A stretch of 64,000 bases of DNA, from positions 372,001-436,000 of the forward strand of contig NZ_JAOYOD010000001.1 in the NCBI RefSeq assembly GCF_025833875.1, in the 5' to 3' direction. The DNA comes from Reichenbachiella ulvae (GTDB lineage Bacteria > Bacteroidota > Bacteroidia > Cytophagales > Cyclobacteriaceae). Shown here piece by piece: positions 44,166 to 51,881 of this stretch. The notes beneath the pieces were generated by a model. It was not told where the DNA came from. It saw only the letters and a list, made by a program, of their open reading frames with translations, and did no database searches. Position numbers and translations under genes: made by a program. Every line of letters starts with the position of its first letter. Position 1 is the first letter of the stretch.

Positions 44166-45032
44166 ATGAAAAAAACGATAATAATTGTACTGTGCATTTT
44201 AGGCTTTATTACTTGCAATGAAACTAAGAATCAATCTGCTGGAGTAGGAAGGGAACAGGCCAAAGGAAAGCTGTTTGTGATAGGTGGAGGCAAAAGGCCT
44301 GAAGCCATGATCAAACGCCTGGTACAGGAGTCATCTGTTTCAGATGGGGGGTATTTGATCATATTGCCCATGTCTAGTGCAGAGCCAGATTCTTCTGTCT
44401 ACTATGCCAGAAAGCAGTTTGATGCATTGGGGTTGCAAGACAAGGTGTTCGGTATGAACATCCATGGGGATTCCGTTTCTGAAGCACAGATCGACAGTTT
44501 GAAAAAGGCAGCCCTGATCTATATCTCTGGTGGGGATCAAAACCGATTTATGTCTGCCATAGAGGGATCACAAATACAATCGGCCATACAGGAAGCCTAC
44601 CATTCAGGGGCAACCATAGCCGGTACTAGTGCGGGAGCAGCTATGATGAGCGAAGTGATGATTACCGGTGATGAGCGTAGGTATCCTGAATATAGTAGTA
44701 CGTTTCAAAATATAGAATCTGACAATATAGTGACGGATCAAGGGTTGGGGCTGATCAAAAGTGCGATCATAGATCAACATTTTGTCAAGCGAAGCAGATA
44801 CAACAGACTATTGAGTGCGGCGATTGAATATCCGGCCCTTTTGGGCATTGGGATAGATGAATCGACAGCTGTTTTGGTCAGCGGAGATAGCGCAGAAGTA
44901 GTCGGTGAGTCGCAGGTAGTTCTATTTAGAAATCAGGGAGAAAAACCCTCTGAGAATGGATCTAAAATAGGAATACGCGATCTTAGGGTAGATATACTGC
45001 TGCCGGGGGAGAAGTTTTCTCTTAAGCGCTAG
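44166..45032 (+). CDS. cphB: Cyanophycinase lipoprotein
   Basis: A 288-residue peptidase S51 protein. I start it at ATG 44166 (MKKTIIIVLCILGFITC); the longer TTG-started frame from 44115 would place 17 residues before a clear lipoprotein signal with Cys17. KLFVIGGGKRPEAMIKRL, YISGGDQNRFMSAI, the nucleophile motif GTSAGA with Ser155, the GLGLIKSAIIDQHF block with His205 and GIGIDESTAVLVSG are as in cyanophycinase. It is a single-domain form and membrane-anchored, likely in the periplasm or at the surface. It would finish degradation of imported cyanophycin pieces to beta-Asp-Arg dipeptides. The two cyanophycinases in this locus differ strongly, suggesting extracellular and periplasmic steps. 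Confidence 0.92.
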   Translation: MKKTIIIVLCILGFITCNETKNQSAGVGREQAKGKLFVIGGGKRPEAMIKRLVQESSVSDGGYLIILPMSSAEPDSSVYYARKQFDALGLQDKVFGMNIHGDSVSEAQIDSLKKAALIYISGGDQNRFMSAIEGSQIQSAIQEAYHSGATIAGTSAGAAMMSEVMITGDERRYPEYSSTFQNIESDNIVTDQGLGLIKSAIIDQHFVKRSRYNRLLSAAIEYPALLGIGIDESTAVLVSGDSAEVVGESQVVLFRNQGEKPSENGSKIGIRDLRVDILLPGEKFSLKR

Positions 45033-45062
45033 ATTAGAAGTTAGACTTGAAAACATATTAAG

Positions 45063-46442
45063 ATGAAGATAAAACTACCCGATACCATTGTTTTGTTGCT
45101 AATCATACTTGTCTTTTCCTGTGTGCTTACTTGGATCGTGCCATCTGGTGAATTTGACCGAATCGAACGAGATGGGAGAGAATTGGTCGTGTCTGGTTCT
45201 TATCATGTTGTTTCGCCTAATCCGGTTGGTTTCTTTCAATTGATCATGGCACCTATTAGAGGGTTTTCGGGATCAGCCGAAATCATAGCCTTCATATTTT
45301 TCGTAGCAGGTGCCTTTGGAATAATCAATCGTAGTGGTGCCATATCTGCGGGTCTTCGTCGACTGGTTGATGGCTATAATACCAATAGAAAAAAGAGGTG
45401 GATCATCCCGGTGTTGACGTTATTCTTTTCTATGGCTGGCGCTACTTTTGGAATGAGTGAAGAAGTTCTGGTTTTTATCTTGTTGACTTTGCCATTGTCA
45501 TTTTCATTAGGATATGATTCCTTCATGGGAGTAGCCATCCCTTTTTTAGGGGCTGGTGCCGGATTTGCAGGGGCTTTTATCAATCCGTTTACAGTAGGGA
45601 TTGCCCAGGGAATCGCAGAGCTGGCTCCCTTTAGTGGATGGGAATACCGAGTGATAGTTTGGTTCATATTCACTAGTGTCACGATAGCATTTTTGATGCG
45701 ATATGCTGCACGATTAGAAAAGGACCCTAAGATTAGCCTCAATTATCAAGAGGATCAGAAATCTAAGCATCGCCACATTGAAACAGATCAAGAAGAATTC
45801 AATGGAGCACATCGATGGGTCTTGATTACACTGGCCCTGGGCTTGGCATTTCTTATCGTAGGGGTCAATAGATGGGATTGGTACATTACGGAAATATCTG
45901 CTTTGTTTTTGGTTATGGGTATGATTTCTGCTCTGATTGCAAGAGTTGATATGCAAGAAGCCATTGATGCTTTTATGGCTGGAGCGGCAGAGATGATCAA
46001 GGTCTGCTTTGTGATAGGTATCGCCCGAGGCATTATCATAGTGGCTTCTGAAGGGACCATAATAGACACCATGTTGTACTATACCTCTACTGCTGTCGAA
46101 GGGTATCCGAATACGCTCTCTATTCAACTCATGTTTTATGTACAGACTTTTTTGAATTTCTTTTTGCCCTCCGGTTCGGGACAGGCCGCTTTGACCATGC
46201 CGATAATGGCGCCTCTCAGTGATATTATAGGAGTGTCAAGGCAAACAGCAGTTTTAGCATTTCAGCTCGGAGATGGACTTTCTAATATGGTGATCCCTAC
46301 GAGTGGAGTCACGATGGGGGTGCTTACACTTTCGAATATCTCGTACAAGAAATGGCTTCAATGGATATGGCCTCTTATGCTGATCTACTTCGTTTTGGCC
46401 ATGATTTTACTCATTCCTCCCACTTTGGTTTTTAATTGGTGA
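45063..46442 (+). CDS. yfcC: YfcC-family inner-membrane carrier
   Basis: A 459-residue polytopic membrane protein, with about 11-13 hydrophobic segments, of the YfcC family (C4-dicarboxylate/basic amino acid carrier superfamily, related to DcuC and ArcD). Family features: VPSGEFDR after the first helix, GMSEEVLVFILLTLPLSFSLGYD, FAGAFINPFTVGIAQGIA and the C-terminal FFLPSGSGQAALTMPIMAPLSD. In E. coli-type genomes the substrate is uncertain. Between a cyanophycinase and an isoaspartyl peptidase that lacks a signal peptide, it is the natural candidate for bringing beta-Asp-Arg into the cytoplasm; alternatively it imports arginine or exports a product. Inference only. Confidence 0.85.
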   Translation: MKIKLPDTIVLLLIILVFSCVLTWIVPSGEFDRIERDGRELVVSGSYHVVSPNPVGFFQLIMAPIRGFSGSAEIIAFIFFVAGAFGIINRSGAISAGLRRLVDGYNTNRKKRWIIPVLTLFFSMAGATFGMSEEVLVFILLTLPLSFSLGYDSFMGVAIPFLGAGAGFAGAFINPFTVGIAQGIAELAPFSGWEYRVIVWFIFTSVTIAFLMRYAARLEKDPKISLNYQEDQKSKHRHIETDQEEFNGAHRWVLITLALGLAFLIVGVNRWDWYITEISALFLVMGMISALIARVDMQEAIDAFMAGAAEMIKVCFVIGIARGIIIVASEGTIIDTMLYYTSTAVEGYPNTLSIQLMFYVQTFLNFFLPSGSGQAALTMPIMAPLSDIIGVSRQTAVLAFQLGDGLSNMVIPTSGVTMGVLTLSNISYKKWLQWIWPLMLIYFVLAMILLIPPTLVFNW

Positions 46443-46511
46443 GAGGAAATAATATACAATACTTAATAAAAGGAAGGCTCTGTTCATACAGAGACCAAAT
46501 AAGAAATAAAT

Positions 46512-47453
46512 ATGAAAAATAAATATTCATTGGCTATTCATGGGGGAGCAGGCACTATACTAAAGTCTAGCATGTCTGCTGAAAAGGAAGCCGCATATAA
46601 AGGAGTATTAGAGTCCTCGTTGTTGGCAGGAGAGGAAATATTGAAAAATGGTGGGAGTAGTTTGGATGCTGTGGAGGCATCTGTCATTGTGCTTGAAGAT
46701 AGTGACTTATTCAATGCTGGCAAGGGGTCTGTTTTCACTGCAGACGAAACACACGAATTAGAAGCTTCCATCATGTGTGGTAGAACCCTTCAGGCAGGAG
46801 CGATAGGTGCTGCCACAAGTATCAAAAATCCTGTGATGGCCTCTAGAAAAATTTTAGACTCTTCAGATTATGTGTATTTGTCTGGTCAGGGAGCTGATCA
46901 ATTTGCCAAAGAACAAGGATGTGAAATGGTTCCCAATAGCTACTTCTATTCTGACTTTAGGTATGAACAGCTACAGGCAGCCAGAGGGAGTTCGAGGATG
47001 AAACTTGATCATAGTACGGATAAAAAATTTGGAACTGTGGGTGCAGTAGCATTGGATCAACATGGGAATTTGGCTGCTGCAACTTCTACCGGTGGTTTGG
47101 TTAATAAGAAATATGGAAGACTTGGAGATAGCTCAGTGATAGGGTCAGGTGTCTATGCTAATGATGCAACTTGCGCTATTTCTTGTACTGGATATGGCGA
47201 ATTTTTCTTGCGCGGTGTGGTGGCCCATGATATCTCTTGTTTGATGGAATACAAGGGACTGTCATTAGAAGAGGCCGCTCAGTTGGTGATCAATCAAAAG
47301 CAAGTTGCATTGGGTGGAGAAGGTGGAATTATTGGAGTAGATCACAACGGTAATTGTAGCCTGGTTTTCAACTCAGAAGGAATGTATAGAGGTTCTATCA
47401 ATGATATGGATCCAATGCCACAGGTTGGCATCTATGGAGATATGCTGTCTTAA
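46512..47453 (+). CDS. iaaA: Plant-type isoaspartyl peptidase / asparaginase
   Basis: A 313-residue Ntn-hydrolase with the N-terminal LAIHGGAGT, the LDAVEASVIVLEDSDLFNAGKGSVF block and the self-cleavage site FGTVGAVALD, where Thr175 becomes the new N-terminal nucleophile after autoproteolysis. NKKYGRLGDSSVIGSGVYA and CTGYGEFFLRG complete the active site. There is no signal peptide, so it works in the cytoplasm. Members of this family split beta-aspartyl dipeptides, including beta-Asp-Arg, the end product of cyanophycinase, into aspartate and arginine. Those feed aspA and rocF/rocD in the same locus. Confidence 0.93.
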   Translation: MKNKYSLAIHGGAGTILKSSMSAEKEAAYKGVLESSLLAGEEILKNGGSSLDAVEASVIVLEDSDLFNAGKGSVFTADETHELEASIMCGRTLQAGAIGAATSIKNPVMASRKILDSSDYVYLSGQGADQFAKEQGCEMVPNSYFYSDFRYEQLQAARGSSRMKLDHSTDKKFGTVGAVALDQHGNLAAATSTGGLVNKKYGRLGDSSVIGSGVYANDATCAISCTGYGEFFLRGVVAHDISCLMEYKGLSLEEAAQLVINQKQVALGGEGGIIGVDHNGNCSLVFNSEGMYRGSINDMDPMPQVGIYGDMLS

Positions 47454-47545
47454 TCAGCACGAAAGGCATACTTATAAAGACTAAATGAGGCTATTTAGGT
47501 ATCACTTACGGGTGATATCCATTATTAACTTTTAAATAATAAGTG

Positions 47546-48808
47546 ATGAAAAAGTATGTATTGATTTTAGTCTTGACTACCTGTATGTTTCGTGTTTATT
47601 CCCAGGAGGATCGATTGAGCCAATTGAGTATGGATGAATTACTCAATGTTAATTTGGAAAAAACGGCTCAACCGATCGTTTGGGATCAAAGGGCAAAAAG
47701 CCAAGAGGTGATAAATCTGGCAGTAATGCTACCCAGTAGTAAGTTTCCAGGTTTTTCGAAAGAGCTGATGCAGGCAGCCCAACTGGCAATGGATCAGATC
47801 AATGCGTCTGGAGGAGTTTTAGGCAAAGATTTGAACCTAGTGTTAGTTGATGATGCTGCGGATCTGGATTTATGTTTGTTACAGGCAGATACCTTGATTC
47901 GTCGATATGGAGTGAGATATATAATAGGTCCAACCAATTCTGAAAGGGTCATTGCTTTGTCTAAGGAGTTTGAAGAGGAGGATTGGTATCTGATATCTCC
48001 ATCAGCTTCGGCGATTGAAATCAGTAACCTCAATGATGATAGGGTATTTAGAACAGCTGCGTCAGATGTGTTACAGGCTTCTTTTGCGACCAAATATGCC
48101 ATTGAGACATTGAGAAGAAGAAAGGCTAGTTTATTCTATATTGACAATGCTTATGGTCAAGGGCTAGCCCAGGAATTCAAAAGGAAATTTGAAGAACGGG
48201 GTGGTCAGGTAATTGCAGAGGAGTATTATAGCCCACTCGTGGATTTGCAGACGTATGATATCACTCAGAAAATAGAAGCATTGATAAGTGATGGGCCGGA
48301 TTTGATTTACCTCGTTTCCAATCATGTGGATATAGAATTGATGGCTCCCAAAATTCAAATGCCTGATGATGTCATCATTCTAGCAACGGATGCGGCCAAA
48401 GGTGAGTATGGCACTGTGGCAGCCAATGTACTCGATGGAATGATTGGAACCTCATCAGCATTTACCACACAATCTTATTTTTTAGATTCATACAAGATCA
48501 AGTATGGAACAGTTCCCACATTTTTAGAGAGTGCGGATGTATATGATATTGTGTATTTGTATGCCGGAGCTATATTGACCTCAGCAGTGAGCGATGAGTC
48601 GATCCATCAGTCTTTGCAGGATTTTTCTATGAAGGGTGCAAAAATGGACGCATCCCATTGGTCTCAGATTATCGAACTAATTAGCCGTGGTAAGAAGATA
48701 GACTTTATCGGTTCTACAGGTTCTCTTGACTTTCTGCCTAATGGGGATATACAAGATAGATCCATAGAGGTTTGGGAGCTAGATGCAGGAGATATTTTAA
48801 TTAAATAA
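47546..48808 (+). CDS. Periplasmic amino acid-binding-like protein (PBP type I fold)
   Basis: A 420-residue exported protein (signal peptide to about residue 20, RVYSQ) with the type I periplasmic-binding fold of Leu/Ile/Val-binding proteins: VINLAVMLPSSKFPGFSKELMQAAQLAMDQIN, IIGPTNSERVIALSKEF, DNAYGQGLAQEFKRKFEERGG and ESADVYDIVYLYAGAIL. The mature N-terminus contains LSQLSMDELLNVNLEK, like the short motif in some outer-membrane receptors. No ABC permease or ATPase genes are near, so it may be a sensor or a periplasmic carrier of dipeptide or amino acid. ATG 47546 is chosen over the GTG just before it. A terminator follows. Confidence 0.8.
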   Translation: MKKYVLILVLTTCMFRVYSQEDRLSQLSMDELLNVNLEKTAQPIVWDQRAKSQEVINLAVMLPSSKFPGFSKELMQAAQLAMDQINASGGVLGKDLNLVLVDDAADLDLCLLQADTLIRRYGVRYIIGPTNSERVIALSKEFEEEDWYLISPSASAIEISNLNDDRVFRTAASDVLQASFATKYAIETLRRRKASLFYIDNAYGQGLAQEFKRKFEERGGQVIAEEYYSPLVDLQTYDITQKIEALISDGPDLIYLVSNHVDIELMAPKIQMPDDVIILATDAAKGEYGTVAANVLDGMIGTSSAFTTQSYFLDSYKIKYGTVPTFLESADVYDIVYLYAGAILTSAVSDESIHQSLQDFSMKGAKMDASHWSQIIELISRGKKIDFIGSTGSLDFLPNGDIQDRSIEVWELDAGDILIK

Positions 48809-48837
48809 GGTATTTAGATTATTAATTCCGAATTAAA

Positions 48838-48886
48838 AAAGGCAGTTCTATGGGTAACATTCTACCAATCTAGAACTGCTTTGCTT
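48838..48886. terminator. Terminator after the binding-protein gene
   Basis: GCAGTTCTA (48842-48850) and TAGAACTGC (48871-48879) with a 20-base loop, A run before and T-rich after, so it can act in both directions. It closes the cyanophycin operon. Confidence 0.7.
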
Positions 48887-49078
48887 TCCACCCAAAACTA
48901 CGATACTGAGGCGAATTTTGGACTTTCAATTCAACTCCCAATAAGCCCCATTTATTCCTGCTAGAACACAAAAAATGTTTTACCCTTTGTTGATCTATTT
49001 CTAGTAAATAGCTGTAAAACAAGTGGGTAAAATTCCCTGGCGAGGATCAAACAATATAAGGGGTTGATTTGTTCAGAC

Positions 49079-49300
49079 TTATGCTTTGGTAATCATTTCA
49101 TTAATCTCATCTAAGATTTTATTTTGGATCATCTGACTATAGTTTTTTTCAGTAATCTCTACACTGGAGTGGCCAAGTCCTGAGGAGATTTTTCGAATGC
49201 CTATCCCCATCTCTAATCCAAGGATCGTCCAGGTGTCGCGAGCCGTATAGGTTGTGATTTTTTCCAACCATAAAGAATTCAGAAAATGGGAATTGATACT
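49079..49300 (-). pseudogene. C-terminal remnant of a second tyrosine recombinase
   Basis: A - strand frame reads YTARDTWTILGLEMG, then ISSGLGHSSVEITEKNYSQM, which is the end of a phage-type integrase (the ARHTW box and the GHSS...Y box). It is only about 60-75 residues, has no ATG start, and the conserved His of ARHTW is Asp. It differs from the complete recombinase next door, so it comes from another, now decayed, mobile element that used this site. Confidence 0.7.
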
Positions 49301-49305
49301 AATTA

Positions 49306-50649
49306 CTATTCGGATCCAATTACCATATCCAGTGCTTCATCAGCTTCCTTATGAATAAAGTTAGCTTGATAGTTAATTGTGGTTTTTAAATCCGAATGAC
49401 GATATAGTTTTTGGAGCATTAAGGGGTGAATCCTGTCTCCAGCTATGTTGCCGAATGTATGTCTTGCTATATGATTAGAAAGGTCCTTTTCTATTGAACA
49501 AAGAGAAGCAATTTTTTTCAGGTAGTCATTGATCAGTGATGTAGCATTACGTGATTTCACAAATAGATCTTCTGAGCTGCTTTTGTCGGCTTTGTTCATA
49601 TACGGAAAAACAAAGTCTTTTTTTCTAGTTTTAGGGGACTGGTAATTTTGAAGGATATCTTGGGCCTTTTTTGGTGTTTTTAACGATACCGTTTTTTTGT
49701 TTTTACCCATGGTATAAAACAATCGGCCGTCTTTGAAATCACCCCATGTTAGGTTTAACACATCAGTAATTCTTATTCCTGCAAAATAGTAAGCCACTAG
49801 CCAGACATTTTTAGCATGCCAAATTTGTGTGTTAGCTTCTAGGGTTAGGTTTTCGATTCGTTCCACCTCTTCTACAGTCAAGCCAATCTTATGACCAGAC
49901 CCAATTCTTATTTTTTCTTTTTCTCCAGCAAAGGGGTAGTGTTTTGCAGCTACTAATCCTTCAGCAATTGCTTCATTGAAAAGGGTTCTTATAAAAATGA
50001 GTTGGTTGGTGATTGTTCTTGGTTTCATATCCAAATATGACACACAGAAAACCTTATATTGATTGATAAATGTTGTGTTGATGTCCTCAAAGAATAGGCT
50101 TTTGTTATTTGCTAAAAGCTTAATCTTAGCAATAAATGAATATCCAGGCTTTCTACTTTCGCTTATTCTTTGTTTTCTTCTTTGCTTAATTTCTTCTTTT
50201 GCTTTGTCAAGAGGGGTAGAGGATTTAAGGTTTACAAATTCTTCGATATTGCACAGTATGGACCTTTCTGCCCGGGCGACAGAAAAAACATTACTAAGAT
50301 GTTTTCCTTTTACTCTTTCTGCACCGAATTGAAAGAATGATACTTTTCGTCCTTTTTTTGAGATTTTCTTTTTTATCCCTTTACTAGATGTGCTACTGTC
50401 GTCAGACTCCATCTCAAGTGCGATATCATTAGCCTCCTTAAGTTTTGATAATAAGAAATTGTTTAGCCGAGAGGAATTAGGATGTGATTTCTTAACTCTT
50501 CGTTCTGATGCATCCCAGTGTTTGAGTTCAATGGATTGGTCGGTATGTACATACTTAGGTTTTCTATCCTTTATGATTCTAATGGCCAAAGGATATGTGC
50601 CATCTTTTTTCTTCTTTTCTTTTCGTAATACGATTTTTACTGAGGCCAT
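49306..50649 (-). CDS. int: Tyrosine recombinase (integrase)
   Basis: A 447-residue site-specific recombinase of the type carried by Bacteroidota islands. An N-terminal arm-binding domain (VKIVLRKEKKKKDGTYPL) and SAM-like core-binding region are followed by the catalytic domain: R293 (AGIRITDVL), H393-x-x-R396 (NHIARHTFGN), H418 (LYRHSDL) and nucleophile Y427 (TINYQAN). All residues are present, so it should be active. Its start lies 166 bp from the tRNA-Met fragment at 50815 and reads away from it, the usual arrangement for an integrase inside an island. GGTTAAAC repeats upstream (50701-50737) may be arm-type sites. Confidence 0.93.
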   Translation of the reverse strand: MASVKIVLRKEKKKKDGTYPLAIRIIKDRKPKYVHTDQSIELKHWDASERRVKKSHPNSSRLNNFLLSKLKEANDIALEMESDDSSTSSKGIKKKISKKGRKVSFFQFGAERVKGKHLSNVFSVARAERSILCNIEEFVNLKSSTPLDKAKEEIKQRRKQRISESRKPGYSFIAKIKLLANNKSLFFEDINTTFINQYKVFCVSYLDMKPRTITNQLIFIRTLFNEAIAEGLVAAKHYPFAGEKEKIRIGSGHKIGLTVEEVERIENLTLEANTQIWHAKNVWLVAYYFAGIRITDVLNLTWGDFKDGRLFYTMGKNKKTVSLKTPKKAQDILQNYQSPKTRKKDFVFPYMNKADKSSSEDLFVKSRNATSLINDYLKKIASLCSIEKDLSNHIARHTFGNIAGDRIHPLMLQKLYRHSDLKTTINYQANFIHKEADEALDMVIGSE

Positions 50650-50700
50650 TTTGGAAATAGTTATTTTACATAGTGAAGTTAATGATAATAGATGTGAATT

Positions 50701-50737
50701 AGGTTAAACAATGGTTAAACATTTGGCCGTTTAACCT
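50701..50737. repeat. GGTTAAAC repeats upstream of int
   Basis: AGGTTAAAC at 50701-50709 pairs with GTTTAACCT at 50729-50737; a further direct copy GGTTAAAC lies at 50713-50720. Three half-sites between the integrase start and the tRNA fragment are consistent with recombinase or excisionase binding sites. Confidence 0.6.
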
Positions 50738-50814
50738 GTTTTTATATGGTTTGATATGACTATTATTTGTTTAAAAATGCCGTATAGAGCTGTTTTGATA
50801 CGTGTTGATGTATT

Positions 50815-50868
50815 AATCGTCGGGCTCATAACCCGAAGGTCGCAGGTTCGAGTCCTGCTCCCGCTACT
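50815..50868 (+). repeat. Right tRNA-Met 3' fragment, candidate attachment site
   Basis: The sequence has a complete anticodon arm (CGGG-CTCATAA-CCCG, anticodon CAT), variable loop, T-arm (GCAGG-TTCGAGT-CCTGC) and 3' acceptor strand, but the 5' acceptor strand and D-arm are missing. It is therefore the 3' end left by an insertion into tRNA-Met. It shares a 22-base identical block with the left fragment (19215-19236). Confidence 0.8.
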
Positions 50869-50871
50869 AGA

Positions 50872-50900
50872 TAAAAGGTCAGCAAAAGCTGGCCTTTTTT
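50872..50900 (+). terminator. Terminator after the right tRNA fragment
   Basis: AAAGGTCAGC and GCTGGCCTTT pair with one wobble around an AAAA loop, followed by T's. Its position after the tRNA end mirrors 19235-19284. Confidence 0.85.
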
Positions 50901-50924
50901 GTTTTAAGGTATTCTATTTTTTAT

Positions 50925-51764
50925 CTATAATACTTCCTCTTTCTTCTCCATCTGTCGATAGGCTTTGGCGCTCATGTTCCAGTATTTTTTGAAGAATTTG
51001 TTGAGGTGGCTCTCGTCGGTGAAGCCAAAATCATGGGCGATTTCCTTGATGGTGAAATGGCTGTGGATTAGTCGGTTTTGCATCAGTCCCATGCGATAAT
51101 TATCGATGTATTTGCGTAGGGTGATGTGCATGTTGCGTTTAAAGTAGTTGCTTACATAGTTTTTGCTGATGCCGAATTTTTCAGCCAGTAAGTCTATCTG
51201 GAGTAGTTTGGGATGGGTGATATTGTTGTGAATGTAAGAAAGTACCTTTTCCATTTTCGAACTCTCGATATGGAGAGCATGTACTTCTTTTTTGGAGGAG
51301 TAGTTTTGCTTAATGATCTCCAACATAGATAGGATCTGAAAGTAGACGATCTGATCATTACCTTCACTGCTGAGGATGGTTCTAAATATGCTTTCGATGG
51401 CTTTTTTGTTGCTGTTTTTGAATTGCAACCGCACATTGTGATATTCCTCATTTTCTAGTCCATATTTCAGCTTCTTACTTAGTACTTCGGGGATGCCCAT
51501 GCAGTCCTTGATGAAAGATTCTGTAAAACTGACCCCTACGAAATGGGTGCTTTCGAAAACCTCAAAATGATGGTGGTCTTTGGGGTTGAGCAGGAAAACA
51601 GAGCCTGTACTGTAAGAAATCTCTATGTCGTTGAGTACATGGATTCCCTTCCCTTTCTTGATGTAGATGATTTGGTAGTAATTGTGCGAATGCTCTGGCT
51701 CTATCCATCGGTCGTAGTGCCGATCCAGTAGGGTCAAAGGGTAGTATTGCTTGTGCTTATCCAT
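50925..51764 (-). CDS. AraC-family transcriptional regulator
   Basis: A 279-residue regulator with an N-terminal cupin-type sensing domain (EPEHSHNYYQIIYIKKGKGIHVL) and a C-terminal AraC double HTH: LLAEKFGISKNYVSNYFKRN and TIKEIAHDFGFTDESHLNKFFKKYW. It is transcribed away from nrdJ with a short shared upstream region (51765-51881), so it might regulate it, though such cupin-AraC proteins usually answer to sugars. It is the first ordinary chromosomal gene after the island border. Confidence 0.9.
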   Translation of the reverse strand: MDKHKQYYPLTLLDRHYDRWIEPEHSHNYYQIIYIKKGKGIHVLNDIEISYSTGSVFLLNPKDHHHFEVFESTHFVGVSFTESFIKDCMGIPEVLSKKLKYGLENEEYHNVRLQFKNSNKKAIESIFRTILSSEGNDQIVYFQILSMLEIIKQNYSSKKEVHALHIESSKMEKVLSYIHNNITHPKLLQIDLLAEKFGISKNYVSNYFKRNMHITLRKYIDNYRMGLMQNRLIHSHFTIKEIAHDFGFTDESHLNKFFKKYWNMSAKAYRQMEKKEEVL

Positions 51765-51881
51765 GCTTTTTTATTACTAGTTTTTGAAAATTATGTACTA
51801 GTAAAATATTGGTAAATGTACTCACTTTTGTGTTCGATCGAGATCTCGCCCAATAGATTTTTTTACACAAATGTCTCCAAT

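Larger units (their letters stand above)
19186..50868. mobile_element. Putative integrated genomic island flanked by tRNA-Met 3' fragments
   Basis: Both borders carry a related copy of the 3' part of a tRNA-Met gene in the same orientation (19186-19236 and 50815-50868), with an identical 22-base stretch at 19215-19236 and 50847-50868. An excisionase-like HTH gene lies just inside the left border; a tyrosine recombinase lies just inside the right. The content is accessory: HipA, abortive-infection-like protein, IS3 element, unusual GC and the cyanophycin genes. tRNA 3' ends are classic integration sites for such recombinases. Neither fragment has the 5' half of the tRNA, so the intact gene must be outside the window, and repeated tandem insertion is likely. 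Boundaries are inference. No relaxase or conjugation genes are present. Confidence 0.55.

Noticed and set aside
50815..50868. A functional tRNA-Met gene
   Set aside because: The 5' acceptor strand and the D-arm are missing; upstream bases cannot pair with the 3' acceptor strand.
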